DNA from: Burkholderiaceae bacterium | GTDB lineage: Bacteria; Pseudomonadota; Gammaproteobacteria; Burkholderiales; Burkholderiaceae_E | DNA length: 64,000 bases | NCBI GenBank assembly: GCA_023954045.1 | Contig: JAMLIR010000007.1 | Location: 92,669 to 156,668 of the forward strand | Direction of reading: 5' to 3' | Shown: positions 28,409 through 39,538 of the stretch, piece by piece | How the letters are laid out: the number at the start of each line of letters is the position of its first letter | How positions within the stretch are numbered: position 1 is the stretch's first letter | Made by a program: the position numbers and the translations under genes | Notes under the pieces: model-generated | What the model saw: only the letters and a program-made list of their open reading frames with translations | What the model was told of the DNA's origin: nothing | Database searches by the model: none

Positions 28409-30268
28409 CTACCAGGGATCGACGAAGCGCGCGCCCGCCGGACGCGACGCCGCCTGCGCCGACGCCGCGTCGAGCCCGGCCACCAGCCACGGCCGCGTCT
28501 GCGCCGGATCGATCACCGCGTCGATCTCGAGCGTCTCGGCCATGTTCATCGCCTCGCCCTTCTCGTACTGCCGGGCCACCAGCCGGCGGTACAGCGCGTC
28601 GCGCTCCTCGCCCTCGGGTACCGCCTCGAGCTCTTTGCGAAAACCCAGCCGCACCGCGCCTTCGAGCCCCATCGCGCCGAACTCGCCGGTGGGCCACGAG
28701 ACCGTGAACGACGGCGCGTGAAACCCGCCCGCCGCCATCGCCATCGCGCCCAGCCCGTAGCCCTTGCGCAGCACGATCACGAATACCGGCACGCGCAGCG
28801 CGGCGCCTGCGACGAACATGCGGCTCGCGTGACGCACCTGCGCGCGCTCCTCGATCGTGGGGCCGACCATGAACCCCGGCGTGTCGACGAGCGACACGAT
28901 CGGCAATCCGTGCGCATCGCACAGCTGCAGGAAGCGCGCCGCCTTGTCGGCCGCGTCGGCGTCGATTGCGCCCGACAGGTGCAACGGGTTGCTGGCCAGC
29001 ATGCCCACCGGTCGACCTTCGATCCGCGCGAGCGCGGTGTGCACGCCGACGCCGAAGCCGCTGCGCAGCTCGACCAGACTGTCGAGGTCGGCGATCCCCG
29101 TCATCGCGGCGCGCGTGTCGTAGACGCGCAGCCGGTTCTCGGGCACCACGTCGCGCAAGGCCAGCGTGTCGGGCGCCTGCCAGCTTTCCACGCGCCCCTG
29201 GAACATCGACAGGTAGCGCTTCGCCACGCCGACCGCCTGTGCCTCGTCGTCGACCAGCACGTCGATCACCCCGTTGCGGTGCTGCACTTCGCTCGGCCCG
29301 ATCTCTTCCGGCCGGAACACGCCCAGCCCGCCGCCCTCGACCATCGCCGGCCCGCCCATCCCGATGTTGGCGTCGCGCGTCGCGACGATCGCGTCGCAGC
29401 AGCCGAGCAGCGCCGCGTTGCCGGCGAAGCAGCGCCCCGAGACGATGCCGAGCACGGGAACGTGCCCGCTCAAGCGCGCGAACGCGGCGAAGGTGCCGAG
29501 GTCGAGCCCGGCCACGACCGGCGCATCGACGTCGCCCGGACGCCCGCCGCCGCCTTCGGCGAACAGCACCACCGGCAGGCGCTGCGTCTGCGCGATCCCC
29601 AGCATGCGGTCGGTCTTCGCGTGGTTGCGCATGCCCTGCGTGCCGGCCAGCACGGTCGCGTCGTAGGCCATGACGACGCAACGCGAACGTTCGGCGCCGA
29701 ACAGCGCCGCGTTGACGCTGCCGATGCCGGTGACCATGCCGTCGGCGGGCGTGTTGGCGCGCAGGTCCTCGATCGTGCGGCGACTGCGCTGTGCGGCGAC
29801 CGCGAGCGCCCCGTATTCGACGAACGAGCCCTCGTCGCAGAGGTCGGCCACGTTCTCGCGCGCGGTGCGCTGGCCGCGCGCGTGCCGCTTCGCGACCGCA
29901 TCGGGCCTGGCGGCGTCGAGCGTGAGCGCGTGCCGGTCGATCGAGCGCTGCAGGTCGTCGCGCACCCCCGCGCGCCCGCGCGCCCGCGCCGGCGGCACGG
30001 CGGTCCCGCCTGCGTCCCGCGGCGCGACGAGCGCGAGCAGCTCGCCCTCGGACACCTGGTCGCCGACCGCGCACCGCAGCTCGACGACGACGCCCGCGCA
30101 CTCGGCCGCGACCACGTGCTCCATCTTCATCGCCTCGAGCACGACGACCGGTTGGCCCGCGTCCACCGTGTCGCCGGCCCGCGCCGCGCACTCGACCACG
30201 TGCGCCGGCACCGGCGAGCGCAATCCGAGCAGGCTCGCTGCAGGCCGCGCCGGCGGCGCGTCGCTCAC
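28409..30268 (-). CDS. Biotinyl domain fused to acyl-CoA carboxyltransferase
   Basis: A 619-residue fusion. Residues about 10-85 are a biotinyl carrier domain with the biotin site EAMKM (K48). Residues about 105-600 are a propionyl/acetyl-CoA carboxylase-type carboxyltransferase with both halves (FVEYGALAVAAQ, GRCFAGNAALLGCCD, VDTPGFMVGPTIEE, LRKGYGLGAMAM). The biotin carboxylase partner is not in the operon and must come from elsewhere. The N-terminal position of the carrier is unusual. The start overlaps the phosphoribosyltransferase stop by 4 bp. The acyl-CoA substrate cannot be assigned. Confidence 0.87.
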   Translation of the reverse strand: MSDAPPARPAASLLGLRSPVPAHVVECAARAGDTVDAGQPVVVLEAMKMEHVVAAECAGVVVELRCAVGDQVSEGELLALVAPRDAGGTAVPPARARGRAGVRDDLQRSIDRHALTLDAARPDAVAKRHARGQRTARENVADLCDEGSFVEYGALAVAAQRSRRTIEDLRANTPADGMVTGIGSVNAALFGAERSRCVVMAYDATVLAGTQGMRNHAKTDRMLGIAQTQRLPVVLFAEGGGGRPGDVDAPVVAGLDLGTFAAFARLSGHVPVLGIVSGRCFAGNAALLGCCDAIVATRDANIGMGGPAMVEGGGLGVFRPEEIGPSEVQHRNGVIDVLVDDEAQAVGVAKRYLSMFQGRVESWQAPDTLALRDVVPENRLRVYDTRAAMTGIADLDSLVELRSGFGVGVHTALARIEGRPVGMLASNPLHLSGAIDADAADKAARFLQLCDAHGLPIVSLVDTPGFMVGPTIEERAQVRHASRMFVAGAALRVPVFVIVLRKGYGLGAMAMAAGGFHAPSFTVSWPTGEFGAMGLEGAVRLGFRKELEAVPEGEERDALYRRLVARQYEKGEAMNMAETLEIDAVIDPAQTRPWLVAGLDAASAQAASRPAGARFVDPW

Positions 30269-30912
30269 GCGCCGGCTCCCCGGCCCTGCTGCGCAGCCGA
30301 CAGGATGCGCTCGGCCTCTTCGTCCTCGACCTGCGGAAACTCGCGATAGAACTGCGAGACCGCCTGGAAGAAGACCGGCGTCGACAGGCAGACGACCTCG
30401 TCGGCGTACGGCCGCACCCGCTCGACCGCCGACGGCGCGGCCACCGGCACCGCGCAGATCAGGCGCTCGGGCTCGCGCGCGCGCGTCGCGTGCAGCGCGG
30501 CGACCATCGTCGAACCGGTGGCGAGGCCGTCGTCGACGACGATCACGACCCGTCCGGCCGGGTCGATCGCTGGCCGGCCCGCGCGATAGCGCTCGCGCCG
30601 GCGACGTATCGTCTCGAGCTGCGCCTGCTTCTCGCGCTCGAGCCAGTGCGGATCGGTCGACTGCGGATCGATGCCGGGCGTCCAGTGAAGCTCGCCGGTC
30701 TCGTCGATCGCCGCCAGCGCGAACTCGGGCTGGTACGGCGCGCCGACCTTGCGCACCAGCACCACGTCGAGCTCGCCGCCCAGCGCGTCGGCGATCACCC
30801 GCCCCATCGGCAGCGCGCCGCGCGGAATCGCGAGCACCAGCGGATGGCGGCCGCGCCAGGCGTCGAGCGCCCGCGCCAGTTGCTGCGCCGCGTCCTCACG
30901 ATTCCTGAACAT
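30265..30912 (-). CDS. Phosphoribosyltransferase-family protein
   Basis: A 215-residue type I PRTase fold protein. The PRPP-binding loop is VVIVVDDGLATGSTM, and the N-terminal segment LVLAIPRGALPMGRVIADALGG resembles a widespread family of uncharacterised PRTases often found beside stress genes. The nucleobase substrate is unknown. It overlaps the upstream PyrR-like gene by 17 bp and the downstream carboxyltransferase by 4 bp. Confidence 0.85.
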   Translation of the reverse strand: MFRNREDAAQQLARALDAWRGRHPLVLAIPRGALPMGRVIADALGGELDVVLVRKVGAPYQPEFALAAIDETGELHWTPGIDPQSTDPHWLEREKQAQLETIRRRRERYRAGRPAIDPAGRVVIVVDDGLATGSTMVAALHATRAREPERLICAVPVAAPSAVERVRPYADEVVCLSTPVFFQAVSQFYREFPQVEDEEAERILSAAQQGRGAGA

Positions 30913-31483
30913 GGCCCTTCTCCCGGCGATTGATGTGGATCTCGAACTCGGGCTCGTACGGCGGCACGTGCACGTCGACGATCTGGAGCGGCGCCACTTC
31001 GAGCGTCAGCCCCGCAACGTCGGCCTTCAGCGGAAGCCGCGCGCAGGCGCGGTCGACCAGCACCGCGGTGCGGATCGTCGTCGCGCCACGCTCGGCGAGG
31101 CGCCCGATCGCGCGCAGCATCGAGTGCCCCTCGTAGAGCACGTCGTCGACCAGCAGCACGGTGCGGCCGGCCAGCGCGGGAACCGCCGCGTCGGCGCGCT
31201 CGCGCAGCCGCGTCTCGGGGTAGAGCAGCGTGAGGTCGTCCGCGTAGCGCTTGATGTCGAGGTCGAGCCGCTCGATCGGCGCCCCGCGCCAGGACTCGCG
31301 CAGGTGCGCGCACAGCCGGTCTGCGAGCGGCGCGCCGCGCCGCAGGATGCCGACGACGAGCAGCTGCCCGGGGTCGGCGATCAAGCCCCGCACCTCGCGC
31401 GCCATGCGCTCGATCACCGCGTCGAGCTCGTCGGCTCGGTAGAAGGCACGCCCGCTCAAGGATCCGCTCCGCTCGTGTGGCAC
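30896..31483 (-). CDS. PyrR-like phosphoribosyltransferase
   Basis: A 195-residue protein resembling PyrR/hypoxanthine-guanine PRTases. The PRPP motif is TVLLVDDVLYEGHSM; AVLVDRACARLPLKADVAG matches the PyrR C-terminal segment, and VGILRRGAPLADRL is the PPi loop region. PyrR couples uracil salvage to pyr regulation, but no pyrimidine gene is nearby, so its role here is uncertain. The start is GTG 31483, the only suitable start near the domain. Confidence 0.8.
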   Translation of the reverse strand: MPHERSGSLSGRAFYRADELDAVIERMAREVRGLIADPGQLLVVGILRRGAPLADRLCAHLRESWRGAPIERLDLDIKRYADDLTLLYPETRLRERADAAVPALAGRTVLLVDDVLYEGHSMLRAIGRLAERGATTIRTAVLVDRACARLPLKADVAGLTLEVAPLQIVDVHVPPYEPEFEIHINRREKGHVQES

Positions 31484-31540
31484 CGTCCGCCAGTCTGTCG
31501 GTTTGCGCGGGCCGGCCCGTGATCGGCGTCAATGCCCGGT

Positions 31541-33511
31541 TCACTGCCCCGCGCTGCCGCGATACCGGCTCACGTCGGGCGAGGACAGCAGCGACCCCCG
31601 ATTGCCCCACGCATTGCGGACGTACGACAGTATCGCGGCGAGGTCGGCATCGTCGAGCGCCTGCGTGAACGGCGGCATGCCGAACGGCCGCGGGTTGCCC
31701 GCGGTCTGCGGCGGGAAGCCGCCGTGCGCGGCGATTCGCACCAGGTTGATCGGCGGGTCCATCGTCACCGCCCGGTTGCCGGCGAGCGCCGGATAGGCGC
31801 CCGGCACACCCTCGCCACGTTCGCCGTGGCAGTTCGCGCAATGGTTCTCGTAGGCTCGCGCGCCGCTGGCGAGCCAGGCGGCGTCGCGATCGGAGGGGGC
31901 GGGCGTCGCCCCGGTGGCCGGCGGGTCGACCGGCAACTCCCTCAGGAACACGGCGATCGCGCGCAGGTCGGACGCGTCGAGGTGCTGCGTGCCGTGCCGG
32001 ACGACCTCGGCCATGGGCCCGGCGACGCTGGCGCGCCCGGTGACGCCGACGCGCAGCAGGCGCACGATGTCCTCGAGCGGCCAGTCGGCCAGGCCCGCCT
32101 GGCGAGGGTCGTGCAGCGACGGCGCATACCAGCCCTGCTCGGGCATCTGCTCGCCGTCGAAGCGCGCCGCATCGCGCGCGGCGCCCAACGCGTTGCGCGC
32201 GCCGTGGCAGGCGGCGCAGTGCCCGAGCCCGGTCACCAGATAGGCGCCGCGGTTCCATTCGGGCGAGCGCGACCGGTCGGCGACGAATGCCGCCGGCCGG
32301 AAGAACAACCAGCGCCAGGCCTCGAGCACGATCTGCCGGTCGAACGGAAAGCGCAGCGCGTGGGGACGGTTCGGCTGCCGCACCGCCGGCAGGCTGCGCA
32401 GGAACGCGAACAGCGCGTCGGAATCCTCCCGCGTCACGCGCGTGAACTGCGGATAGGGAAACGCCGGGTACAGCGCACGGCCGTCCCTCGAGCGCCCGTC
32501 GTGCAGCGCACGCCAGAAGTCGTCGGCGCTCCAGCGGCCGAGGCCGGTCTCGTCGTCGGGGGTCAGGTTCGACGCGTAGACGGTGCCGAACGGCGTGGCC
32601 ACGCCGCGGCCGCCGGCGTACCGCGCCGCGCCGCGCGCGGTGTGGCAGCCCATGCAGTCGCCCGCGCGCGCGAGGTAGGCGCCGCGCGCCACCTGCGCGG
32701 CGTCGGCCGCCGCTGTGGCGGCGCCCTGCGTTTGCACGGCCGCCACGCCTGCGTCGACGCTGCCGCAGCGCATCGGCAGCCGCGCGCCCGGACTCGCCGC
32801 CGGCGTCTCGAGCGTCGGCACCGGCTGCGCGGCGAGCCAGCCGGTCAGCGCGGCGACGTCCTCGGGCCGCAGGCGCCGCGCGACCTGCGCCATGCAGTCC
32901 GGCGCCGCGGCGTGGCGCAGCCCGTCGCGCCAGGCGCCGATCTGCGCGTTCAGGTAGTCGCGCGACAGCCCGAGCAGACCCGGAATGGCGGGCGCGGCGC
33001 CGGTCAGCGCGCGGCCGTGGCACTCGGCGCAGGCGGGCAGTTCGCGCGACGGGTCGCCTTCCAGCGCGAGCGCCCGGCCGCGCGCCAGCATCGACGGCGA
33101 CCCCTGCGGCGCCTGCGGCGGCGGATAGCGAAGGCGCAGCCCCGCGAAATGCCCGGCGATCTCGCGCAGGTAGTCGTCGTCGAGGCCGGCCAGCAGGCCA
33201 GCCATCGGCGGATAGGAACGCCGGCCGTCGCGGAAGTTGCGCAGCTGCTCGAACAGGTATCCGGCGGGCTTGCCGGCGATGCGCGGGAAATAGCCGTCGC
33301 GAGTCGCCCGCCCCTGCGCGCCGTGGCAGGCAGAGCAGGCGAGCACGCGCTGCGCGATCGTGTCCTCGAACGGCGCAGCGCGCGTCGCCTTCGTCGCGGT
33401 GGCGGTCGCGCTCCCCGCGGGCGCCGCCTGGGCCGAGGCCGGCGCGGGCGCCGCCTGAAGCAACAGCACCGCGACCGCGCCGGCCGCCGCGAGCTTCGTC
33501 ATCGGCCGCAT
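31541..33511 (-). CDS. Five-haem cytochrome c fusion
   Basis: A 656-residue exported cytochrome. After a signal peptide (LAAAGAVAVLLLQAAPAPASA) five CxxCH haem sites occur: CSACH 59-63, CAECH 161-165, CMGCH 286-290, CAACH 432-436 and CANCH 558-562. The first two haems form a cytochrome c4-like pair. The last three resemble the tri-haem membrane subunits of periplasmic alcohol or aldehyde dehydrogenases (GVATPFGTVYASNLTPD, WSADDFWRALHDG). It probably passes electrons from a periplasmic dehydrogenase to the respiratory chain, but no dehydrogenase gene is adjacent. ATG 33511 or 33502 is the start. Confidence 0.88.
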   Translation of the reverse strand: MRPMTKLAAAGAVAVLLLQAAPAPASAQAAPAGSATATATKATRAAPFEDTIAQRVLACSACHGAQGRATRDGYFPRIAGKPAGYLFEQLRNFRDGRRSYPPMAGLLAGLDDDYLREIAGHFAGLRLRYPPPQAPQGSPSMLARGRALALEGDPSRELPACAECHGRALTGAAPAIPGLLGLSRDYLNAQIGAWRDGLRHAAAPDCMAQVARRLRPEDVAALTGWLAAQPVPTLETPAASPGARLPMRCGSVDAGVAAVQTQGAATAAADAAQVARGAYLARAGDCMGCHTARGAARYAGGRGVATPFGTVYASNLTPDDETGLGRWSADDFWRALHDGRSRDGRALYPAFPYPQFTRVTREDSDALFAFLRSLPAVRQPNRPHALRFPFDRQIVLEAWRWLFFRPAAFVADRSRSPEWNRGAYLVTGLGHCAACHGARNALGAARDAARFDGEQMPEQGWYAPSLHDPRQAGLADWPLEDIVRLLRVGVTGRASVAGPMAEVVRHGTQHLDASDLRAIAVFLRELPVDPPATGATPAPSDRDAAWLASGARAYENHCANCHGERGEGVPGAYPALAGNRAVTMDPPINLVRIAAHGGFPPQTAGNPRPFGMPPFTQALDDADLAAILSYVRNAWGNRGSLLSSPDVSRYRGSAGQ

Positions 33512-33631
33512 CGCGACTGCGCCGTCGCCGGCGCGCAACGGGCGATCGATGCCGGCGTGGTGGGGACGCCGCCGGGGTATAGTTTTTCGCGCGTCCGCCG
33601 ACCGGGGCGTTCGCACACCATCGGAGACATC

Positions 33632-33883
33632 ATGTCCAAGCTCATCGCTGCCGCCTGCCTGTCGCTGTTCGTCACCGGCGCGCTCGCCGCCGGCCCCACC
33701 TGCACCGATCGCGCCGACGAGAAGAAGCTGCACGGCGCTGCGCGCAACAGCTTCGTCAAGAAGTGCGAGAAGGACAACGCCGGCGCCTGCGAGACGATGG
33801 CCGCCGAGAAGAAGTTGCACGGCGCAGCGAAGAACAGCTTCGTGAAGAAGTGCATGAAGGACGCTCCGGCCAAGGCCGATTGA
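33632..33883 (+). CDS. Small secreted PsiF-repeat protein
   Basis: An 83-residue protein with signal peptide SKLIAAACLSLFVTGALA and two PsiF-type repeats, each EKKLHGAAxNSFVKKC followed by a Lys/Asp-rich stretch. PsiF in Escherichia coli is phosphate-starvation induced but of unknown function. GGAGA precedes the ATG. TATAGT (33578-33583) is a candidate -10. Four cysteines in the mature part suggest disulfides. Confidence 0.9.
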   Translation: MSKLIAAACLSLFVTGALAAGPTCTDRADEKKLHGAARNSFVKKCEKDNAGACETMAAEKKLHGAAKNSFVKKCMKDAPAKAD

Positions 33884-33905
33884 GACCCTGCTGAACGACG
33901 CCCGG

Positions 33906-33928
33906 GCGCACCCGCCGACAGGGTGCGC
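33906..33928. terminator. Bidirectional hairpin between convergent genes
   Basis: GCGCACCC and GGGTGCGC form a perfect 8-bp stem around a 7-nt loop (GCCGACA). It lies between the stop of the PsiF gene and the stop of the convergent phosphatase gene at 33929, and could serve both. Confidence 0.6.
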
Positions 33929-35874
<1,946 letters not shown>

Positions 35875-35895
35875 GCGCCGCGCCGCGCGCGGCCG

Positions 35896-36780
35896 CTATT
35901 GCGCGCTGACGACCAGCACGTCGCAGCGCGCCTCGCCGAGCACGTGCAGCGTCACGCTGCCGAGCAGCAGGTCCTCGACGATCGACTCCCCGTGCTTGCC
36001 GATGACGATCAGGTCGGCGCCGCCCGCTCGCGCCGCGTCGACGATGACGCGCGGCGCATAGCCGTGCTCGACCCGGCACCGTACCCTCGACGAGTCGACG
36101 CCCGCCTCGGTCACCAGTTTCGCCACGCCCTCGACGGCCTGGGAGCGCGCGTATTGCCGCAGGCGGTGGATCTCGTCGTCGGGCACGCCGGCGAAGCGCA
36201 GCTTGCCCTCGAACGGGACCTCGAACGCGTGAAGCGCGTCGACCTGCGCGGCAGGCGCGATCGACGCCGCCTGCTCGAGCACGTGCGCCGCGTGTTTCGA
36301 GAAATCGACCGGCGCGAGCACGCGGCGATACGGGCCGTCCGCGGCGCCTCGGACGACCAGCACTGCGCCGCGCCGCTTGCGCAGCAGCCGCTCGCCGGTG
36401 GTTCCGACCGCGAAGTCGCGCACCGGATGCTGGCCGCGCGCGCCGATCACCAGCAGGTCGACGCCGGCGGCGTGCTCGATCACCGTCTCGAGCAGGCTGC
36501 CGACCACCACGCTGGCGGCAGGCCGCCGCCCCCTCTCGGCCTCGATCGCGGCGACCAGCCCGGCCATCGAGCGCTCGGCCTCGGCGACGAGTCCCTGGCG
36601 CGAGGCGTCGGCGAGCCCGAACCACTGCTGCAGCGCGCCGAGCCACGGCGCTTCGACGACGTGCAGCAGCGCCAGCGCATCGACGCCGAGCTCGGCCGCC
36701 AGCGTCACCGCGCGCGAGGCCGCGAACCCCGCGTCGCGCGAATAGTCGGTCGCGACCAGGATCGACCCCGGAGGGTTCAT
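35896..36780 (-). CDS. Tandem universal stress protein
   Basis: A 294-residue protein made of two UspA domains (1-145 and 150-294). Each carries the ATP-binding pattern: VIGARGQHPVRDFAVGTTGERLL in the first and VIGKHGESIVEDLLLGSVTLHVL in the second. It overlaps the upstream antiporter gene by 4 bp, so it probably serves as its regulatory partner or responds to the same stress. USP domains often modulate CPA2 transporters, sometimes as fusions. Confidence 0.93.
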   Translation of the reverse strand: MNPPGSILVATDYSRDAGFAASRAVTLAAELGVDALALLHVVEAPWLGALQQWFGLADASRQGLVAEAERSMAGLVAAIEAERGRRPAASVVVGSLLETVIEHAAGVDLLVIGARGQHPVRDFAVGTTGERLLRKRRGAVLVVRGAADGPYRRVLAPVDFSKHAAHVLEQAASIAPAAQVDALHAFEVPFEGKLRFAGVPDDEIHRLRQYARSQAVEGVAKLVTEAGVDSSRVRCRVEHGYAPRVIVDAARAGGADLIVIGKHGESIVEDLLLGSVTLHVLGEARCDVLVVSAQ

Positions 36781-38525
36781 GCCGGCTCTCCTCCTCCAAA
36801 CGACGCGATGCGCTGCTCGCGCTCGCGCTCGAGCAGCCCGCTCAGCACGGCGCCCGGCAGCCCGGCGCGCGCGAGCGCCAGCGCCGCCAGCTGCAGCGCC
36901 GATTCGAGCGCCTCGGGAATCACCGTATCGGCACCGGCCTCGCGCAGCGCGAGCGCGTGGCGCTCGTCGCGGGCGCGCGCCAGGATCGGCAGCCGCGGCC
37001 ACTCGCGCCGGATGCTCTGCACCGCGCGCAGCGCCGCCGAGCTGTGGTCCATCGTCAGCACGATAGCGCTGGCCTCGTCCAGGCCAAGCCTCCGCAGCAG
37101 CTCGCCTCGGCTCGCGTCGCCGACGAACACGGGGCGACCCTGCGCGTGAAAGCCCGCGACCAGGCGCGCATCGGGATCGATCGCGACGTAGCGGATGCCC
37201 TGCGAGTCGAACAGCTGGCCGAGCAGCTGCCCGACGCGGCCGTAGCCGGCGATGACCACGTGGCCGCTCAGGTCGGGCAGTATCGGCGCCTCCGACGGCG
37301 GCTCGGGCGGTGCGACGCGCTCGATGCGCGCGCCAAGGCGCCGCCCGAGTTCGGCCACCAGCGGCGCCGCGAACATCGACAGGCCGACCACCAGCAGCAT
37401 GAACCGGCCGGTCTGCTCGGCCAGCAATCCGAGCGACATCGCCAGGCCGAACACGATGAAGGCGAACTCGCCACCCTGCCCGAGCAGCAGGCCGGCCTCG
37501 ACGGCCTTCCCGCGCGACAGCCCGCCCAGGCGCATCACCGTCGCGACGATTGTCGCCTTCAGCGCGAACAGCGCCGCGACCGAGCCGAGCAGCAGCAGCG
37601 GTGCGCGCAGGATCTCGAGCGGGTCGATCGACATGCCGACCGACAGGAAGAACAAGCCCATCAGCAGGCCGCGGAACGGGTCGACGGTGATCTCGACCTC
37701 GTGCCGGAACTCGGTCTCGGCGAGAAGCAGCCCGGCGAGCAGCGCGCCGAGCGCCATCGACAGCCCTGCGAGCCAGGTCAGCGACGCGATCCCCAGCGTG
37801 CTGAGCAGCGTGAGCGCCATGAAAGTGTCTGCCTGCCGGCTCGTGGCCATCTGCCGGAACACCGGCCGGATGACGCTGCGCCCGAGCAGGTAGATCAGCG
37901 CGATCGCGGCGACGGCCTTGCCGATCGCGATCGCCATCGACGCCGCGACCGAGGTGTCGCCCGGCTGCCCCAGCAGCCCGACCAGGATCAGCACGGGAAC
38001 GACGGCGAGGTCCTGCAGCAGCAGGATCGAGAAGCTCGCCTGGCCGATCGGCGTGCCGAGCTCGCGGCGCGACGACAGCAGCTGCATCACCACCGCCGTC
38101 GACGAGAACGACAGGGCCAGGCCGACGACGAGCGCCGAAGCGAGCGGATTGCCGAACGCCGCGGCGATCAGCCCGATCGCCGCGGCACTGACGAGCACCT
38201 GCGCATTGCCCGCCACGAACACCCACCGACGCATCGCCCACAGCCGCTCGGCCGACAGCTCGAGCCCGATCATGAACATCAGGAACATCACGCCGATCTC
38301 GGCCAGCACCGAGACTGCGTCGAGGTTCGGAAACACCAGCCAGCCGAGCAGCGGCACCTCGCTGGCCAACCGACCGAGCCCGAACGGGCCGACCAGGATG
38401 CCGACCGCGAGGAAGCCCAGCACGCTGTTCACCCGGTACCGCTGCAGCAGCGGCACCAGCACGCCCGCCAGCGCGAGAAACTCCAGCGTCTCGCGCAGGT
38501 GGGGAATCGCGTGCGCCTCTTCCAT
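36777..38525 (-). CDS. CPA2-family cation:proton antiporter with RCK/TrkA-N domain
   Basis: A 582-residue KefB/RosB-like transporter. About twelve membrane helices (residues 10-385) include GPFGLGRLASE and the CPA2 core LSFSSTAVVMQLL. The C-terminal Rossmann domain binds nucleotide (VVIAGYGRVGQLLGQLF), with the D in AIDPDARL. It exchanges K+ or Na+ for protons or mediates K+ efflux. ATG 38525 has GGGAG at suitable spacing; ATG 38534 (three residues longer) is the alternative. It ends in a 4-bp overlap with the USP gene. Confidence 0.92.
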   Translation of the reverse strand: MEEAHAIPHLRETLEFLALAGVLVPLLQRYRVNSVLGFLAVGILVGPFGLGRLASEVPLLGWLVFPNLDAVSVLAEIGVMFLMFMIGLELSAERLWAMRRWVFVAGNAQVLVSAAAIGLIAAAFGNPLASALVVGLALSFSSTAVVMQLLSSRRELGTPIGQASFSILLLQDLAVVPVLILVGLLGQPGDTSVAASMAIAIGKAVAAIALIYLLGRSVIRPVFRQMATSRQADTFMALTLLSTLGIASLTWLAGLSMALGALLAGLLLAETEFRHEVEITVDPFRGLLMGLFFLSVGMSIDPLEILRAPLLLLGSVAALFALKATIVATVMRLGGLSRGKAVEAGLLLGQGGEFAFIVFGLAMSLGLLAEQTGRFMLLVVGLSMFAAPLVAELGRRLGARIERVAPPEPPSEAPILPDLSGHVVIAGYGRVGQLLGQLFDSQGIRYVAIDPDARLVAGFHAQGRPVFVGDASRGELLRRLGLDEASAIVLTMDHSSAALRAVQSIRREWPRLPILARARDERHALALREAGADTVIPEALESALQLAALALARAGLPGAVLSGLLEREREQRIASFGGGEPA

Positions 38526-38793
38526 CCGGTTCATGCTCCCGATCCGGCCGTGCCGCCACGGCTCGACACGCGAGGATACCGACCGCACGGGATTCCGACC
38601 AACCTCGCCGCAGCTTGCGCCCGTGCCGGTCCCGGCGACGCGGCCGATCGAACCCGGCGGCGCCGGAGCGCGCGCCCGGCGCTTCGACCTTCGGTCGTGC
38701 TTCGAACTGGAATCGCCGGCGCTGGGGTCGCCCATTGCGACCTGGCCGGCATCGACGCGCGGCGGCGATGTGCGCCGCCGTGCGCGCCGCGGA

Positions 38794-39171
38794 TCACTCG
38801 GCCTCGGCCTCGGCCTGCGAGCCGCGCTGGATCGGGGCGCTTCCCGTCGCGGGGCGCCGTTCGCCGCGCATGCGCACAGCGTGTTCCTCGAGCTGCCGCC
38901 GGGCGGCGAAGAATGCGTCGCGCAGCGCGACGTTGACGTCCTCGTGGTGCGCGTGATTGGCGACGATGTTGCTGCCCGGGACCGAGACGTCGATCGAAAC
39001 GATGAAGTGCTCGCCCTGCTGCTTGTGGTGATGCGGCTTGTCGATGACGACGCGGCAGCCGGTGACGTTGGGATGGAACTGCTCGAGCTTGGCCGTCTTG
39101 TCGCGAATCAGCGTCTCCAGTGCCGGCGACGTGTCCATGCCGTGGAAGTTGATCTGCAGCGGTGTACGCAT
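38794..39171 (-). CDS. HPF/RaiA-family ribosome-associated protein
   Basis: A 125-residue protein with the HPF/YfiA fold (INFHGMDTSPALETLIRDKTAKLEQFHPNV, HFIVSIDVSVPGSNIVANHAHHEDVNVALRDAF). Such short forms bind the 30S subunit and inactivate or protect ribosomes under stress or slow growth. The tail is Glu/Ala-rich. It lies among stress genes (USP, ferritin-like, FNR-like box) and follows a hairpin. The 268 bp between it and the antiporter start hold no recognisable gene. Confidence 0.88.
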   Translation of the reverse strand: MRTPLQINFHGMDTSPALETLIRDKTAKLEQFHPNVTGCRVVIDKPHHHKQQGEHFIVSIDVSVPGSNIVANHAHHEDVNVALRDAFFAARRQLEEHAVRMRGERRPATGSAPIQRGSQAEAEAE

Positions 39172-39194
39172 GGGTCTCCTTCGTCTCAGGATTT

Positions 39195-39213
39195 GCCCGG
39201 CTGCGGGCCGGGC
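39195..39213 (-). terminator. Hairpin between the small conserved gene and the RaiA-type gene
   Basis: GCCCGGC-TGCGG-GCCGGGC is a perfect 7-bp stem, with AAATCC after it on the minus strand. A second palindrome, GATCGGGCCCGATC (39236-39249), overlaps the end of the upstream gene. Together they could end the ferritin-like operon. Confidence 0.45.
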
Positions 39214-39247
39214 GCCGGTACGCTCGATTGTGCCCGATCGGGCCCGA

Positions 39248-39538
39248 TCAATGATCGTCGGTCCGGGTGCGTTCGTCGTCGGCCAGTTGGCCGGTGTCCG
39301 GGTCGACCCAGTCGGGCACGCCCAGCACGTCGCCCGCCTCGCGCAACTCGTCGGCGCCCGCGGCCCCGCCGGCCGCCTCGTCGTCGGCCAGCTGCATGTC
39401 GGCAACCGCCTCGACCATCGTCTGGAACGGCCCGTATTCGCGGCCATCCGATTCGTCCTGCCAGTAGAAGCCGTCGGGCCGTTCGATGATCCGCGTGTGG
39501 TCGAACTCGGCCGACGTGGTCGGGATCTTCTGGGTCAT
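39248..39538 (-). CDS. Small acidic conserved hypothetical protein
   Basis: A 96-residue acidic soluble protein that I do not recognise. The central segment RPDGFYWQDESDGREYGPFQTMVEAVADMQ looks like a compact domain of aromatic and acidic residues; the C terminus is Asp/Glu-rich and probably disordered. It has no signal or cysteine. The ATG overlaps the stop of the ferritin-like gene by 4 bp, so the two are translationally coupled and probably share a role. Confidence 0.75.
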   Translation of the reverse strand: MTQKIPTTSAEFDHTRIIERPDGFYWQDESDGREYGPFQTMVEAVADMQLADDEAAGGAAGADELREAGDVLGVPDWVDPDTGQLADDERTRTDDH

